Below, piece after piece: positions 1-12,723 of a DNA stretch of 64,000 bases. The DNA lies in the NCBI GenBank assembly GCA_025093555.1, contig JAIWNF010000028.1, positions 310,001 through 374,000 on the forward strand, in the 5' to 3' direction. The notes beneath the pieces are model-generated. The model did not search any database and was not told the DNA's origin. It saw nothing but the letters and a program-made list of their open reading frames with translations. A program made the translations under genes and the position numbers. How positions within the stretch are numbered: the stretch's first letter is position 1; each line of letters begins with the position of its first letter. The stretch is from Circinella umbellata (taxonomy: Eukaryota > Mucoromycota > Mucoromycetes > Mucorales > Lichtheimiaceae).

Positions 1-828
1 ATTACATTGGAACAGGTTAAGGTAAATTAAATAAGATAATATTTATAAAAGTTCATATAAGAAGAAGGAGAAGATGAAAAAGAAGAAAAAAAAAAGAAAC
101 TAAATAGTCATGTATAGAAACATCCTTGGGTAATTGAGGATTTAGAAGATCCACAACCATGGTGGGAAGAAGCTGATCCAAAACGATATAAAGCTGTTGA
201 AGTTTCTGATGAAGAAGTTACCCATGCAGTGACAATTATGGATCGTTTACGTAAATCTATACAAAAATTATCATCATCACTTTCGAATTTAACGCATGGA
301 ATTACACGACGAAGGTCCAAAAGTGTTTCATCCCAACCTCCTCCTCCTCCACCTGCATCATCATCAGGAACAGCATCTCGACAACATCCCCCTTCTTCTT
401 CATCTATTGTAGAACCACCCATACTTATGCATGGTAAACCCTCTTTTTCAACTTCTGTTATTCCAGGCAACAATAGTAATAATAACAGACCAATAGATGA
501 TTCTATACGACCCATATCTTGTTTTTCTGATGAATCCCAATATTATCATCATCCTGATTTAGAAGAAGAAGATGAGGATGAAGAAGATTTTCACAACAAT
601 CATAATTATAATTATAATCAACATTATTATTACCATCATCATAATCAGCAACAATATCCTTCTTTTACGACACAACACGAACAACAACAAAAAAATCGAC
701 CTAGTTTGGATCGACAAACATCAACTGCATCATCATCATCCGGATTAGGTATTACCATTGATCGGTATCGCGGTGGATTAACACCTCAAGTTCCTCCTTC
801 ATCTTATCATCCAGCATCTCAAAAATAG
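1..828 (+). CDS. C-terminal end of a CaMKK-type Ser/Thr protein kinase (partial)
   Basis: The window opens inside a kinase gene. Exon 1-21 encodes ITLEQVK, an intron runs 22-117 (GTAAAT...TATAG), and the last exon 118-828 continues in frame with KHPWVIEDL. The motif (R)IT-x4-K-x-HPWV is subdomain XI at the end of a kinase domain. The following segment, VEVSDEEVTHAVTIMDRLRK, is the form seen after the catalytic domain in Ca2+/calmodulin-dependent kinase kinases (CAMKK1/2 and fungal Ssp1/Elm1-type kinases that activate AMPK). The remaining ~170 residues are low complexity: Ser-rich, a Pro run, an acidic EEEDEDEED stretch and His/Asn/Tyr/Gln-rich sequence. The catalytic domain lies upstream of the window. 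The gene is convergent with the membrane-protein gene at 1603-2832. CaMKK subtype is inferred from the short tail of the kinase domain only. Confidence 0.8.
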
Positions 829-1602
829 AAATATATATATATATTTCTTTTCTCTCACTCAGACTCTCCCTTCCTTCCTTTCCCTGTTTTGAAAGATTTA
901 TTATAATTTATGGAATACATACTTTTCTTATACGCACATTTATTTTACACAAACAATTAATTAATCATCTCAACAAGCAATTTCTCATTATACACACTTT
1001 ATATAACCTTTTTTTTTTTTTTTTACAAATGCACAGTACGTAACAAACTCATAAATTATCATAATATTATTATTGCAAACAAATCATCTCATTAATATAA
1101 AAATTCTCAATCTCATACTCCAAACATTAACAATATTAAAAAAAATCTATCTATATATATATGCAGAGTAAAATTTGTGGATGGGATTGGGAAAGGCAAG
1201 AAAATTTATACGTACTATGAAAAACGAGATTGAAGCGTAATAGGACACAACTCTTTTGTTGTTTATAGTAACCGACTTCAAATTGTTGCCTACTTTGAAA
1301 AACTATATTTGAATTTTTACACATGCATTTTTTTTTTATAATACAGATTTAACTTTAAAAAAAAAACGTGGACCCCATTTTTATATATAAAAATAGTAAA
1401 TAATTTAATTTAAATAAATGATCAAAAAAGAAAAAATATATATATATATATTGTGTACATGCAGAAGAAATAAATAAGAAAGTGTGATGCAATGTTGTAT
1501 TTACACTGAAAAAAGAACAAAAAAAGTGAACAAAGAACAAAAAAAAAAAAAAAAAAAAAAAAAACTCATTTTTTCATGTTTTTTTTTTTTTTTGTTTTTT
1601 GC
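829..1602. other. intergenic, between two convergent genes
   Basis: AT-rich spacer between the stop codons of two convergent genes. It holds homopolymer T and A runs, including a long A tract near 1538-1564, and short TA repeats. No coding or RNA gene is seen. Confidence 0.6.
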
Positions 1603-1792
1603 TTATGGTGTATAAGGAGGAGGTGGAATATTAGAAGTAGACGCCGTGTCTTTGATATCAATTGAAGCATGCTGTCGATGAAGTTGATATTGAAGATGTT
1701 GTTGTTGCATGGAAGGTGTTGTTTCAGTTGATCGTTGAGCCGTAACTACTCCTGGTCGCTGTTGTTGTTCTACTTCTGCTGGTACTGCTGCT

Positions 1793-1841
<49 letters not shown>

Positions 1842-2832
1842 AAGAGCTTGATAATGAAGATGATGATAAATATTGTTCATGATATCGATGAGATTGCTGA
1901 GATAAAGAAGTAGTACCAAGAACAGTTGATGGTAGTGAAGATCCATTAGGAGAATTATTATTATTGGGAGGTAATGGAGATAATGAAATAATTGTGGAGT
2001 CGGTAGATACATGTTTGCTGATCTTTTTCAATTTACGTTTTCGATATATATAAATATATAAACAAACAGAAATTATTACCAAGACAGCTACAACCACCAC
2101 AGTAGCAATAATGGCTGTATGAATTTGATCGACATGATGGTCAGAAACTGCTTTATCTTCATTATCGTCTAAGCTTGTATCAATGCATCGATTATTTTCA
2201 ATACATTGTAATGAATCTGAACATTGATAAGTCGATTCACATGCAGCATCTTCAGACATACTATTAACACAAATATGTGTATCCATGTTACAATAAGTAT
2301 TATATTCACAGTCGCTTAAATAATCATCAAATGGATTACTTGCATTGCCTGGTGGCCAATGTATAATAGATTGACGTCCATTTGATATTTCTTCAAGTTC
2401 AGTTTCTTTTAATGGTGGATTCGGTGATGTGACGCAAGGTGTATTTCGACGTGCTGTTTCTCCAATAAAGATAGGTGACAGGTCTGGCTGAGAAAGAATC
2501 CATCTTTTTTTTTTTTTAAAAAAAAAAAAAAGAACCATAGAAACGACAATTAATTATAAAATATCGATAGAGTCACTTGTATATTAAATAATGAACAATA
2601 TGCAAGTAATGCATATACGTAAAAGAGGAAGAAAGATAACCAAAAATAAAAAAATAATAATTTCAACTTACTGTGAATTATGTTGTGGACCACATTGAAC
2701 TGTAACATTGGTAACTATACAAGCATGGGTAATATCAGCACAAGGCCATGTACAATCAACAACAACTTTGATAGCTTCAGAATAACTTAAATAAAGGAAC
2801 AACAACAGAAAGATGCTGTTGTTCAGCCACAT
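1603..2832 (-). CDS. single-pass membrane protein with Cys-rich ectodomain and C-terminal PPxY motif
   Basis: Two exons, 2832-2672 and 2503-1603, give 353 aa. The N-terminus MWLNNSIFLLLFLYLSYSEA is a signal peptide. A ~115-residue ectodomain follows with about a dozen Cys, including two clusters (C-x-MDTH-x-C and CESTYQC-x5-C). One membrane helix lies near residues 165-190 and is followed by a basic stop-transfer (YRKRKLKK). The cytoplasmic tail is low complexity (Asn, Ser, Pro, Ala, Gln) and ends with NIPPPPYTP, a PPxY motif that binds WW domains such as those of Rsp5/Nedd4 ligases. The start at 2832 is chosen because it supplies the signal peptide and joins in phase 2. The acceptor at 2504-2505 follows a run of A, which is atypical, but it is the only one that keeps the frame. 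I do not recognise the ectodomain family. Confidence 0.7.
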
Positions 2833-5800
2833 GGCATCTTTGTATTTATAGCTTTTTTTTTCGTGTTAAAAAAAAAAGAGCAATAATATAAACCCAAGGG
2901 AAAAAGTAGAAATTGATTTTGTTTTTTGTTATTAATGAAGAAAGAATGAAAAGAAGAAGAAGAAAAAAAAAAAACTCGGTAGAGATGGGTTACAAAAGAG
3001 TAAAAACCAGGTTTACCAGGAAAACTGACACCAACAGAAATAAAAGAAATCGAGGAAAGATACTTGGAGTTCTGTAACACAAGTAAATCCAAACCAAGAA
3101 AATAACACCAATACTAACTTTTTATAGATTATATTTTTATTTTTAAAAGAAAAGAGATTAGAAAAAAGAGATAGAGAAAAAGAGAAATTTTTATAATTTT
3201 ACCTTTTTTTTTTTTTTTTTACTTGATAACGATTAAAGAAATAATGTCAAAGAAAACAAACAAATATTTCATCCCGTCAATAAATACAGTGAATTTTGGG
3301 CCATGTGAAATAAATATTGAGCTAACATTTTTTTTCCCAAATTGAATACCCGGGGGATTTAAATCTCAGAAGAAAGGAAATATTGTTTTTCCGTTGCAAA
3401 TTCCGATAATGGTAATAATAATATTGATAATAAAACTGATGATTTAATAGATAATAATAATAATAACCTGTTGATTTCCCTATTTACAGTATAGTAAGAG
3501 TATCTATGAATGAAAATATTCATCTTTTTTTAAACGTAGTTTTTTGCGGCTACTCTATCTGACCAAATGCTTGTTGCTCAAAAACCATAAACTATTATGA
3601 AATATAGATATTATTAATAATATAAAACCAACATCATCCAGCTCATAATATATTCCCATCTACAAGCATTGGTTCAAAGAATTCAAAAGGTTTTTGCCTC
3701 CACATAGCAAAAAAAAAAAAATAGAAAAAAAATGCAGAACCATCGACATGGAGCTGGAAGAGAGCATACAAGGAACCGTCTCCAACTACACATCATCAGA
3801 ATTATCAAAATATGTTCCAAACAATGATGACCGAAATGGTATTGACACTTCTTTTAACAGAGCTCAGTGGTATAGGATAGTTGCAAAGTTGACCGAGACT
3901 CTTTATCAAATGCCAAAGTTAAAGAGACAGTTGAACTCCCGCTTATTAACATTGAATATTAACACTATTTATATTAAATCCTTTATCAATTATGGCCGGG
4001 TATATCAATGTGTGTGGCTATAATTTGGTAAGTTAATGCGAGCAATATCAATGAAAATTTTGTAGGTGGTGTTTTCAGATGGATATGAAATATTATCATT
4101 ATATATTTATACCTAAAAAAATGGTCACGATCTTATGAGTATCGCCAAATTCAACAGCCTTGATATCGCTTCTTTTTCACTCTTTATTCACCACCCCACA
4201 CCAAAAGAATGCGTTAAAGTACGTATCACACAGCATTAGTCATTTTCTGTGGTGATCTCTTATTGACTGGCTTATTTTATATATGTACAGAGAAAATGCT
4301 GTTATTGTTGTTGTTAAACAACACATGATGGTCTGACCATACACATCAACCCTACTCATCTCTAAATCTCATTCCCTACTTGGTTTATCAAGAATCGCAG
4401 TTTTTGTTGATTCTAATACTCTATCAAACCAAATATAATCCAACTTGAATATAGAAAAAAAAAGGATGTGGGAAGTTCTCATTGAGCGCCACCCTCAAAT
4501 GATATTTTCGGGCTAACAAAAGAGAGCAAGAAAGTGCTCGTTAAGGTGCTATAGGTGACTATTAACTAAAATATTGATGGGAAGAGAAGAGCATGTGCAA
4601 GTTGTTGTAAAAGGCTTTTTACTAGTCATATCATCATTATTTATGATAAATATCACAGAATGGGAAGAGACTAAGATAAAAGCTCAAGACAAGACGTTGC
4701 TGGCACTGACAATTTGTGAAGCACGTTTTGAAATTATTTAAAAAAGGGATTCGTACATCTGAACAAATACAAGTTTTACAAATACTCGACAGGAGGGGAC
4801 ATACGACAAAAGGAATGTCAACTACAATAAATCGAAGAAAAGCAAACTTACACTTTTACAGCCAGTCTTTTGGAAAGGAATTGGTTTTGAGACGGATGAG
4901 TAAGCTTTTACCTTACATGAAGACCCCATAGAATGATACTAACCAATATTAATGTAGTGGGGGGAATAGTGAATGAAGTTATCAAAAAGTTCTGCAATGC
5001 CCAAAACAATTATTTTTAACTTTTTAGTCGAAGAATTGATTAATTGATTGGAACTAACGGCGTGAAATTAAGTTCTTCTGAACGTAAAAAAAAGACAAGG
5101 TTTCTTTATCAATATCGAAAGCGCAATAGATAAAACATGTCAGAACAAATATAACAGTATTACATTATTCGTTACGAAAACTTCCTATTAAATTAAACAG
5201 GGTTGGATAATGTGTACACAAATCGGAATGAACTAGAATGATATGATCTGATTAATGGAACATACGTATGACTTGCTAGGCATTAGAGTAACTGACCACT
5301 AACAGATTTTTTTTTTATCAAAGGAAACATTGAATATATGTTTGTAGTGATGTGGGGAAACAAGATAAAAGATGTACAATTAAAATTCCGCAGATACAGT
5401 CGTACAATTGAAGTTTCACAGCTTAATCATAATTAGTACCTGATCCACCTTGCCCTACAATACGTCAAAGCATATTATTTTCAAAAGGGGTAAAAATAAA
5501 TTCATAGGTAAGAATTAATCCAAAAAAAGATTATTATTATTAATATAATGAAAAATAGTGTTATATGCTTTACTAATAATAATAATAATAATAATAATAA
5601 TAGTAATAAATCACTGGTCATTTATATTTTATAAGTGATAAGCTTGAAGTTCGAGTGTTTTAAAAAAGTGTTTGTATTCATGCAATGACTCTGCTTTTGT
5701 CTTCGCTCTTTTAAAAAAGTAGTGATACTTGTAATAGTTAGACTATAAACTTTTTTTTGACTTTAAATATATATTTTACCTTGTGAAAAATAGAGGGGAA

Positions 5801-6403
5801 AGTGGACCGTGGGTTAGGTTTCATAATGATTTAATTACTTAAAAGATGGATAAAAAGCATCATTTCATATCAAAACCAAATTTAAAAACTTGTTATTGGA
5901 AGATAATTTTCTTTTTTTCTTTACAAAGTAAATAAAAAAAAGATAGAAGATAGAATATATATGATAATAATAAAAAGTGACGCCAATTTCAATGGTGTTG
6001 CACCAGTAATCATTAAATCAATTAAACAGACATTTTTACACTGCCACAATCACATCACACACACACATATTATAACAGGTAAAAATATTCACAAGTAATC
6101 ATTGTGTACACATATAAACACATTAATATATACAATACACAAGCTCCTATACTTTATATTTATTATATTTATAACAGAAAAAAAAAGTCTAGTTCTCTTT
6201 TACTTTCTTTTCTTTTCTTTTTTTTTTTTTTTGCTGTTGTATTATAAGTACAGTGTATATGTGTATATCGTATTTGTGAGTAGTGTGTATTATTATCATA
6301 TTATCATATTATCTTTTTTTTTACTGCTACTACTACTACTACTACTACTATAATTATTATTATATATTCTCTCTCTCTTTTTTTATAAAAAAAAAAGTAC
6401 ATT
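2833..6403. other. long intergenic region with a possible gene remnant
   Basis: About 3.6 kb between divergent genes. Two short plus-strand open segments, 3694-4023 (109 codons) and 4716-4931 (71 codons), have a less biased composition than the surrounding DNA, with W, Y and R residues and few homopolymers. They may be remnants of a gene or transposon protein, but I recognise no family. An (AAT)n microsatellite lies near 5574-5602 and a (TAC)n tract near 6326-6350 just upstream of the Rac gene. Confidence 0.4.
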
Positions 6404-7197
<794 letters not shown>

Positions 7198-7300
7198 TTA
7201 AATATATTTATTCCCCCTCTCCCCCGCCCCAATAACCCCCCTTTATATTATATCAAAAAAGAATTAATAAAGAATAATATGTTGTATCTTTATTTCTTTT

Positions 7301-8510
7301 TTATCCTAAGTATTCTAAAATATCAATAACAGGATCAAAGTTGGCATCACGCATAATAACAATATCAAATGCATCTGTATAACGTTCTTCTAAAGATTCC
7401 CAATCATGATTACAGAAACCAATATTTAAACATAAATCATGACGAACACCTTGAGACATTTGTAAATCACCCAATGAATCACCCATTAAGATAACATTGG
7501 TTTTATCCTCAATTGTCTTGTGATAAGGTGTTACTTCCAATTGAAATTCTGATTTGTTAAATACATGGATTAATGGTTCTTTGAATGCTACACATATTCC
7601 GTTTTCATCAAAATCCATCATATTTGAAACAGTATGCATATTAGGAAACATTAATCCATGTTCTTTAAGAACTTCATCAATAATATCGCCAATACCAGCA
7701 CTAAATACTAAAAATGGTATAGCTCTTGCGTAACACAATTCCAATACTGTATTAATACCAGGTCTTAATTCAACGGGTGTTTCTTCTGCCATTCCTTTAA
7801 TATCTATTTAATAATAAATTCAAGAGTTAATATTTCTTCCTTCCTTCATTCTATCTATATTTATTTATATTTTACCATCTCTTGTAATATTTTGACCCAC
7901 AAGTGCATTATGTGTTTTATTCCACCATTCAATCATAAAAGGTGTTTTTTCTTCTCGAGTCATTGTCTTATCAACTTCAATTGGATAATAAGTTGCTAAA
8001 AAAGTATCAGTAACTGCTTTAAACTATTAAAAAAAGTATTATTAGGCCCTTTTTTTTTTCTACTTTTCTATTTTTTTTTTTAAAAAAAAAGAAGAAATTA
8101 CCTTTGGGTCCATTTTAGAATAAAGACTTGGTATACCATGACATGAAGGATTACGTTCAAGTGCACCTGTAACTTTATCTCTTGTCCAATATCTTGACAT
8201 TGTCATGTCAAAATCTATTCATATAAAAATCTATTAAGTTTTCCTTTTTTTTTTTTTTCTTCTTGAACGTCACTAGAGAAAAGAGAAAATATTTACCAGA
8301 AATAAAATGAAGATTGGATCGACCATCACCAATAATTTTAGTTAGTTTTTCTTTAGTAGCATCAATATTTTTTATTCTTATAGTTGGATTAGTTAATAAT
8401 CTTTGTACTATTTTTTTTTTAAAAATAATAAAAGTATTAATTATAGAATAGTTAATAAGGTGGTTTATATTATAATATTTACCTAATTCTGAAGCTCGAC
8501 CCAATGACAT
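7301..8510 (-). CDS. cytosolic 5'-nucleotidase III-type pyrimidine nucleotidase (UMPH-1/NT5C3 family)
   Basis: Five exons (8510-8483, 8407-8297, 8214-8102, 8023-7876, 7803-7301) give 300 aa, the family's usual size. HAD motif I is DFDMT at residues 47-51, with the nucleophile and acid Asp pair. Motif II is FSAGIGD near residue 167, the conserved Lys lies around 217, and motif III is GDSLGDLQM near 241. The cap region VDKTMTREEKTPFMIEWW and the stretch VSNMMDFDENG closely follow animal NT5C3. Expected reaction: dephosphorylation of pyrimidine (and 7-methylguanosine) 5'-monophosphates in the cytosol. No targeting sequence is seen. All four introns preserve phase and have regular GT-AG ends. The start at 8510 is the only Met that joins the following exon in phase. 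Confidence 0.9.
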
Positions 8511-9423
8511 TATAAAGTAACGAAAGAAGAAAGAAGAAGGAACAAAAAAAAAAAAAAAAAAATAGAAAATATAAGGTTAAAGAGCGCGTTTTAGGGAGTT
8601 TTTTTTTTTAGATCTGACACTAACAAACTGTTTTAGGTTTGATGACTCAAAGATGCATGATACCTATAACACAAGCACACACATCCGCAGCAAATGTTTT
8701 TTTTTGGGCGGGGGGTTCAAAAAAATCTAGTTTATTTAGATCGTAAATTATAAGTTGGAAACCTATTGTTTTTGATATAGTTTAAAGAATAATGATCAAA
8801 GAAAGGATCTACCCATGTTTGTTTGTTTTTCCCACTCTTATAATCACGTTGATATTTTTATAACAACTCACAACAGCATTTAAAGTATTCTTTCTTCATG
8901 TTCAAACTTGTGTTCTTGTTTTCTTTCGAGGGGTCTACTGGCATCAAACTGGCAACAACATCGCCCTGATGATTTCATTGAACATGTTATTTTTTTTCCC
9001 ATAGTTAATTATAAGTTTACTTTTCAATCCCACTGTATATCTATTTATTTATCTTGAGGACTCATTACAACATATTAAAACAAGCAAACACATATTTATT
9101 TTTTTATTAATAGAATAAGCATAGGAGGAAATGGGGAAAAAGAAATGAACCATGTAAAAAAAAAAGAAGGCAAAAAAGATGGTATATGTATGAAGGGAAA
9201 AGAAGGGGCATATGTATATAAGAAAGGAGGTGCATATATAAATAAAGAAAGAAACCTAGTTAATAAAATATTTACAAAAGCTTACATTATTATAGTTATC
9301 ATAATAATAAACAGTTAAATGATTGATGACGATGAAAATAATAAAAATAAAGTAGAATAGTTTTTTTGTGTGTTTGTTGGAAGAGAGTGGTCTAGGAATA
9401 TAATAATAGTAGTAATAATAAAC
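8511..9423. other. intergenic
   Basis: AT-rich spacer between the nucleotidase start and the PPR gene's stop. It contains A and T runs near 8548-8562 and 8600-8610. It serves as upstream region for the nucleotidase and 3' region for the PPR gene. No feature is supported. Confidence 0.5.
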
Positions 9424-12400
9424 TTATTCCAACACCAAATCTGCAACAGCAGCTACAACTTTTTCAGGAAAATCTCGTTTAACCATCATATCAAGTATTT
9501 CTTTTGCCTTGGAAATCATATTATTATCAAGATAAGCTTGTACCATGGCCTCATAAGTACTTGGTTCACGAACAACAATATATTCCTTGTCATTAGTTGT
9601 GGTACTACCAGTGGACCGTAACAATCGATTATCCGACATAATTTCAAACATCGCCTCGGCTTTGTCCAGTAACCCTTTTTGACCATATCCACGAATAAAT
9701 AAGTTTTCAATATAAGGAGAGCAACTCTTATGAATATTTTGAAGCATTTCTTGATATAATTCTTCAGCACGTTCCATTTTATCATTACTAATTAATGTAT
9801 CAAGCATGGCTTGATAAACAGCTTCATCAGGAATCACTTTGGCTTTATTCATTTCTGTAAATACTTGTTCTGCACTTTTGACATCACGTTGTAATGTCCC
9901 ATACGAATAAATTAAAGTAGCATAATGTGTGGCTTCAGGTTGTATCTTGTCTTTTTTTTCCATATCACGTAGCATACGATGGGCTGTGGGCATATCATAA
10001 GGAGCAATGGTAGAATAAGCTTCCATGAGTAACTTGTATGTATGTGCAGAGGGTTTGATATGACGACGACGCATTTCAATGATATACTCTAATGCCCGTT
10101 CACGATTGGGTTGTTGACGTACATAAAATTGAATCATGTTGTTGAAGGGTCCAACACGTGGTTGATAAGAGGATGCCGATAACATTTCACCAAATAATCG
10201 ACGGGCTTGTAATTCAGATCCTGCACGCACACATGCAGAAATAATGGCACCATAAGTAATACAATTAGGAATAATCTTGAATTGTTGCATTTCATCGAAT
10301 AATCGTAAAGCAGGTTCAAGTTTACGAGCTTTAGCAAGTTTAGAAATCACCACATTGTAAAAAAAGGTCGTTGGTTTCACATTGTGACGTTTGGCTTCAT
10401 CATAGATAGTTAATGCATCGGTTGCTTCATCTGTAGCACATTTAGCACTCCCGAGTAAAAGAGATGCATAGGCATTCCCATCTGGAAAAAATCCCATTTG
10501 TTTAATAGTATCATAATAGTGCTTGGCAGGAACCATGTCCCCTTGTTGTGCATATACAATCAGAATACTATTCATGACTAAATATCTTGATCGAGTATCT
10601 TCTTTTTTAAACGCACTCATGGAAAGTTGAAAAAGACGAAGAGCATCCCGTAAATGACCTTGTTTACCCATGACTGCAATAGAATCACGCATTGCCTCAG
10701 GCAAAGGAATAAAACCACGTCGAAGAATATGTTGTTCCATCAACCTAAAAGCAGTATCAATATGACCACGCATGGATGCCTTGAGAACTTGATTTGATAA
10801 TGATTCGGCTTCATCTGTAGTAGCCACAGCAGCTTTCCATTTGTTTTCAGCTTCCACCAATTTGTATTGTTGTAAACATGTTAAAACACGAGCAAATTGA
10901 TGAGGAGGTGGAACATAATGATGATGATCTACAAGGTCAATGACTACATCTGCAAGCCAAGGTTGGTGAGGAGATAACATTAATGCAGCCTCAATCAACG
11001 GAGCATAATCTACCTCTCCTTTTTTATTGACTTGATGATGACCGTCGTTTTTATTATTTTCGAAATGACTATTATCTTGACGCCAGCTGTCAATTAATGC
11101 GTTCGCCAATACTATAGGAAAACCAAGTGGACCCGCTATTACAGATACAATTGTCAATGCTTGTACTAATGTTGCAGTTTGCATAATCTTAACCGCCGTT
11201 TGAAATAACATGGAAGATCCTTTGGTAATGGTACGAAGAGACATGGATTGTAATGCAATGGATAAGGCATAAGTTGCATCCGAAACATTAGAAAAAAATA
11301 ATACAATACGAGTCACCAGTATAGGATCAGGTTCTAATCCAGCACGATGCATATCTTTTATCACCTCTACCGCATCATGTCCATGTCCATGTGTAATACA
11401 TAATAAGGCATAATTAGCCAAATTACCATATGCCTTGGCAATATCTGTCTTGATCAACTGTGCATAAATTTCAGAAGCTGGTTGCCATTGATTTGCTTGA
11501 CAATAAGCTGAAAGAATAGGACCATAACTACTTGCGTCTGCAACAGGTAATAAAGATTTCTCATTCTTCTTCTTATTATTATTATCTTGAAGTGTCTCCA
11601 CCACATTTCTTGCTTTGTCCATGTCACCTTGTGCACAATAATGACGAATAATTGAATTATATGGAATCACAGTGACCTTGACATCATCTCGTATCATATC
11701 TTCTTTTACTACACGTAATGCTTCATTCAATTGATTACACTTGAGATAAGCATCTACTAATGCATTGTAAACATAAGAAGCATCGTGTGGACCCAATGTA
11801 TGTCTTATTGAAATATAAGTATGAAACATATCCAAAGCAGATTGAATTTGACCAGCACGTCCCATTAAATTGATCAATGCAGCAAAAGTGGCTGAATTTG
11901 GCTGAGTATGTGGCGAGTGTTGTAATTGGTTGTACACAAATTGTGCATCGACTGTATTGCCATAATGTGACAAGACACGTAATAATTGATTATATATTTC
12001 GACTTCAAATTCTTCGTATATAGATGGATCATCCACTGCAACTCGAAATAATTCAAGTGCTCGATTTAAATTGCCTTCAGATTCCAATTGATTCATATCG
12101 TCTTTACCCACATTACCAGTACGTATAGATTGTCGCTTCAACATGGCAACAGTTTTTTGTACTTCGACATCACGTTTACATAATACTCGGAGTAAGACGG
12201 TGTATGTGTAACCACTGGGTGGGATATGTGCTCGGATCATTTCGTCGTAAACTGAAAATTTTAACCTTTTTTAATTAACAATTCTATTATTATTATTTTA
12301 TATTAAACAAAAAAAAAAACTAGTACGTAGTAGTATCCTATTTCATAGGATTACTATATATAGTTGATAATTACTTTTGAAAATATTCGTTAATGGGGTT

Positions 12401-12723
12401 CCTTCTCGACGCAAATTAGCATGTGCATCGAGAACAAGATTATATGTATGATGTGTTAATGGAATATGTTGTTTTTTCATGGAAGCGAATTCAGTCATGA
12501 CAATTTTAAGATTGCCTTCGCGTTTTGCTTTTAATATACGACCATTTGCTTCCAATGTGGCAGTCATGGAGTGTTGTTGTTGTTGTTGTTGTTGTTGTGA
12601 TCTAATAGGTGACGGAGGAGGAGTAGGTAGATCTGTTGGATTTTCATGATCGGAAAACTGATTATTTTCGTATGATATATAACTTTTATTTGAATAGGAT
12701 GATGATGGTGATAATGTATGCAT
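9424..12723 (-). CDS. large pentatricopeptide repeat (PPR) protein
   Basis: Two exons, 12723-12375 and 12251-9424, join in phase 1 to give 1058 aa. The body is an almost continuous series of ~35-residue helical-hairpin repeats of PPR type, for example FYNVVISKLAKARKLEPALR followed by LFDEMQQFKIIPNCITYGAI. At least 15 are recognisable. PPR proteins bind specific RNA sequences and act mostly in mitochondria on RNA processing, stability or translation. The N-terminal ~60 residues are Ser/Asn-rich with TPPPSP and a run of eight or more Gln, which is not a clear mitochondrial presequence. An in-frame upstream Met at 12846 would add ~40 residues rich in Phe, Ile and Lys; I prefer 12723 because that extension looks like leader sequence. 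The repeats resemble the fungal/plant P-class, but I cannot assign an orthologue. Confidence 0.88.
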
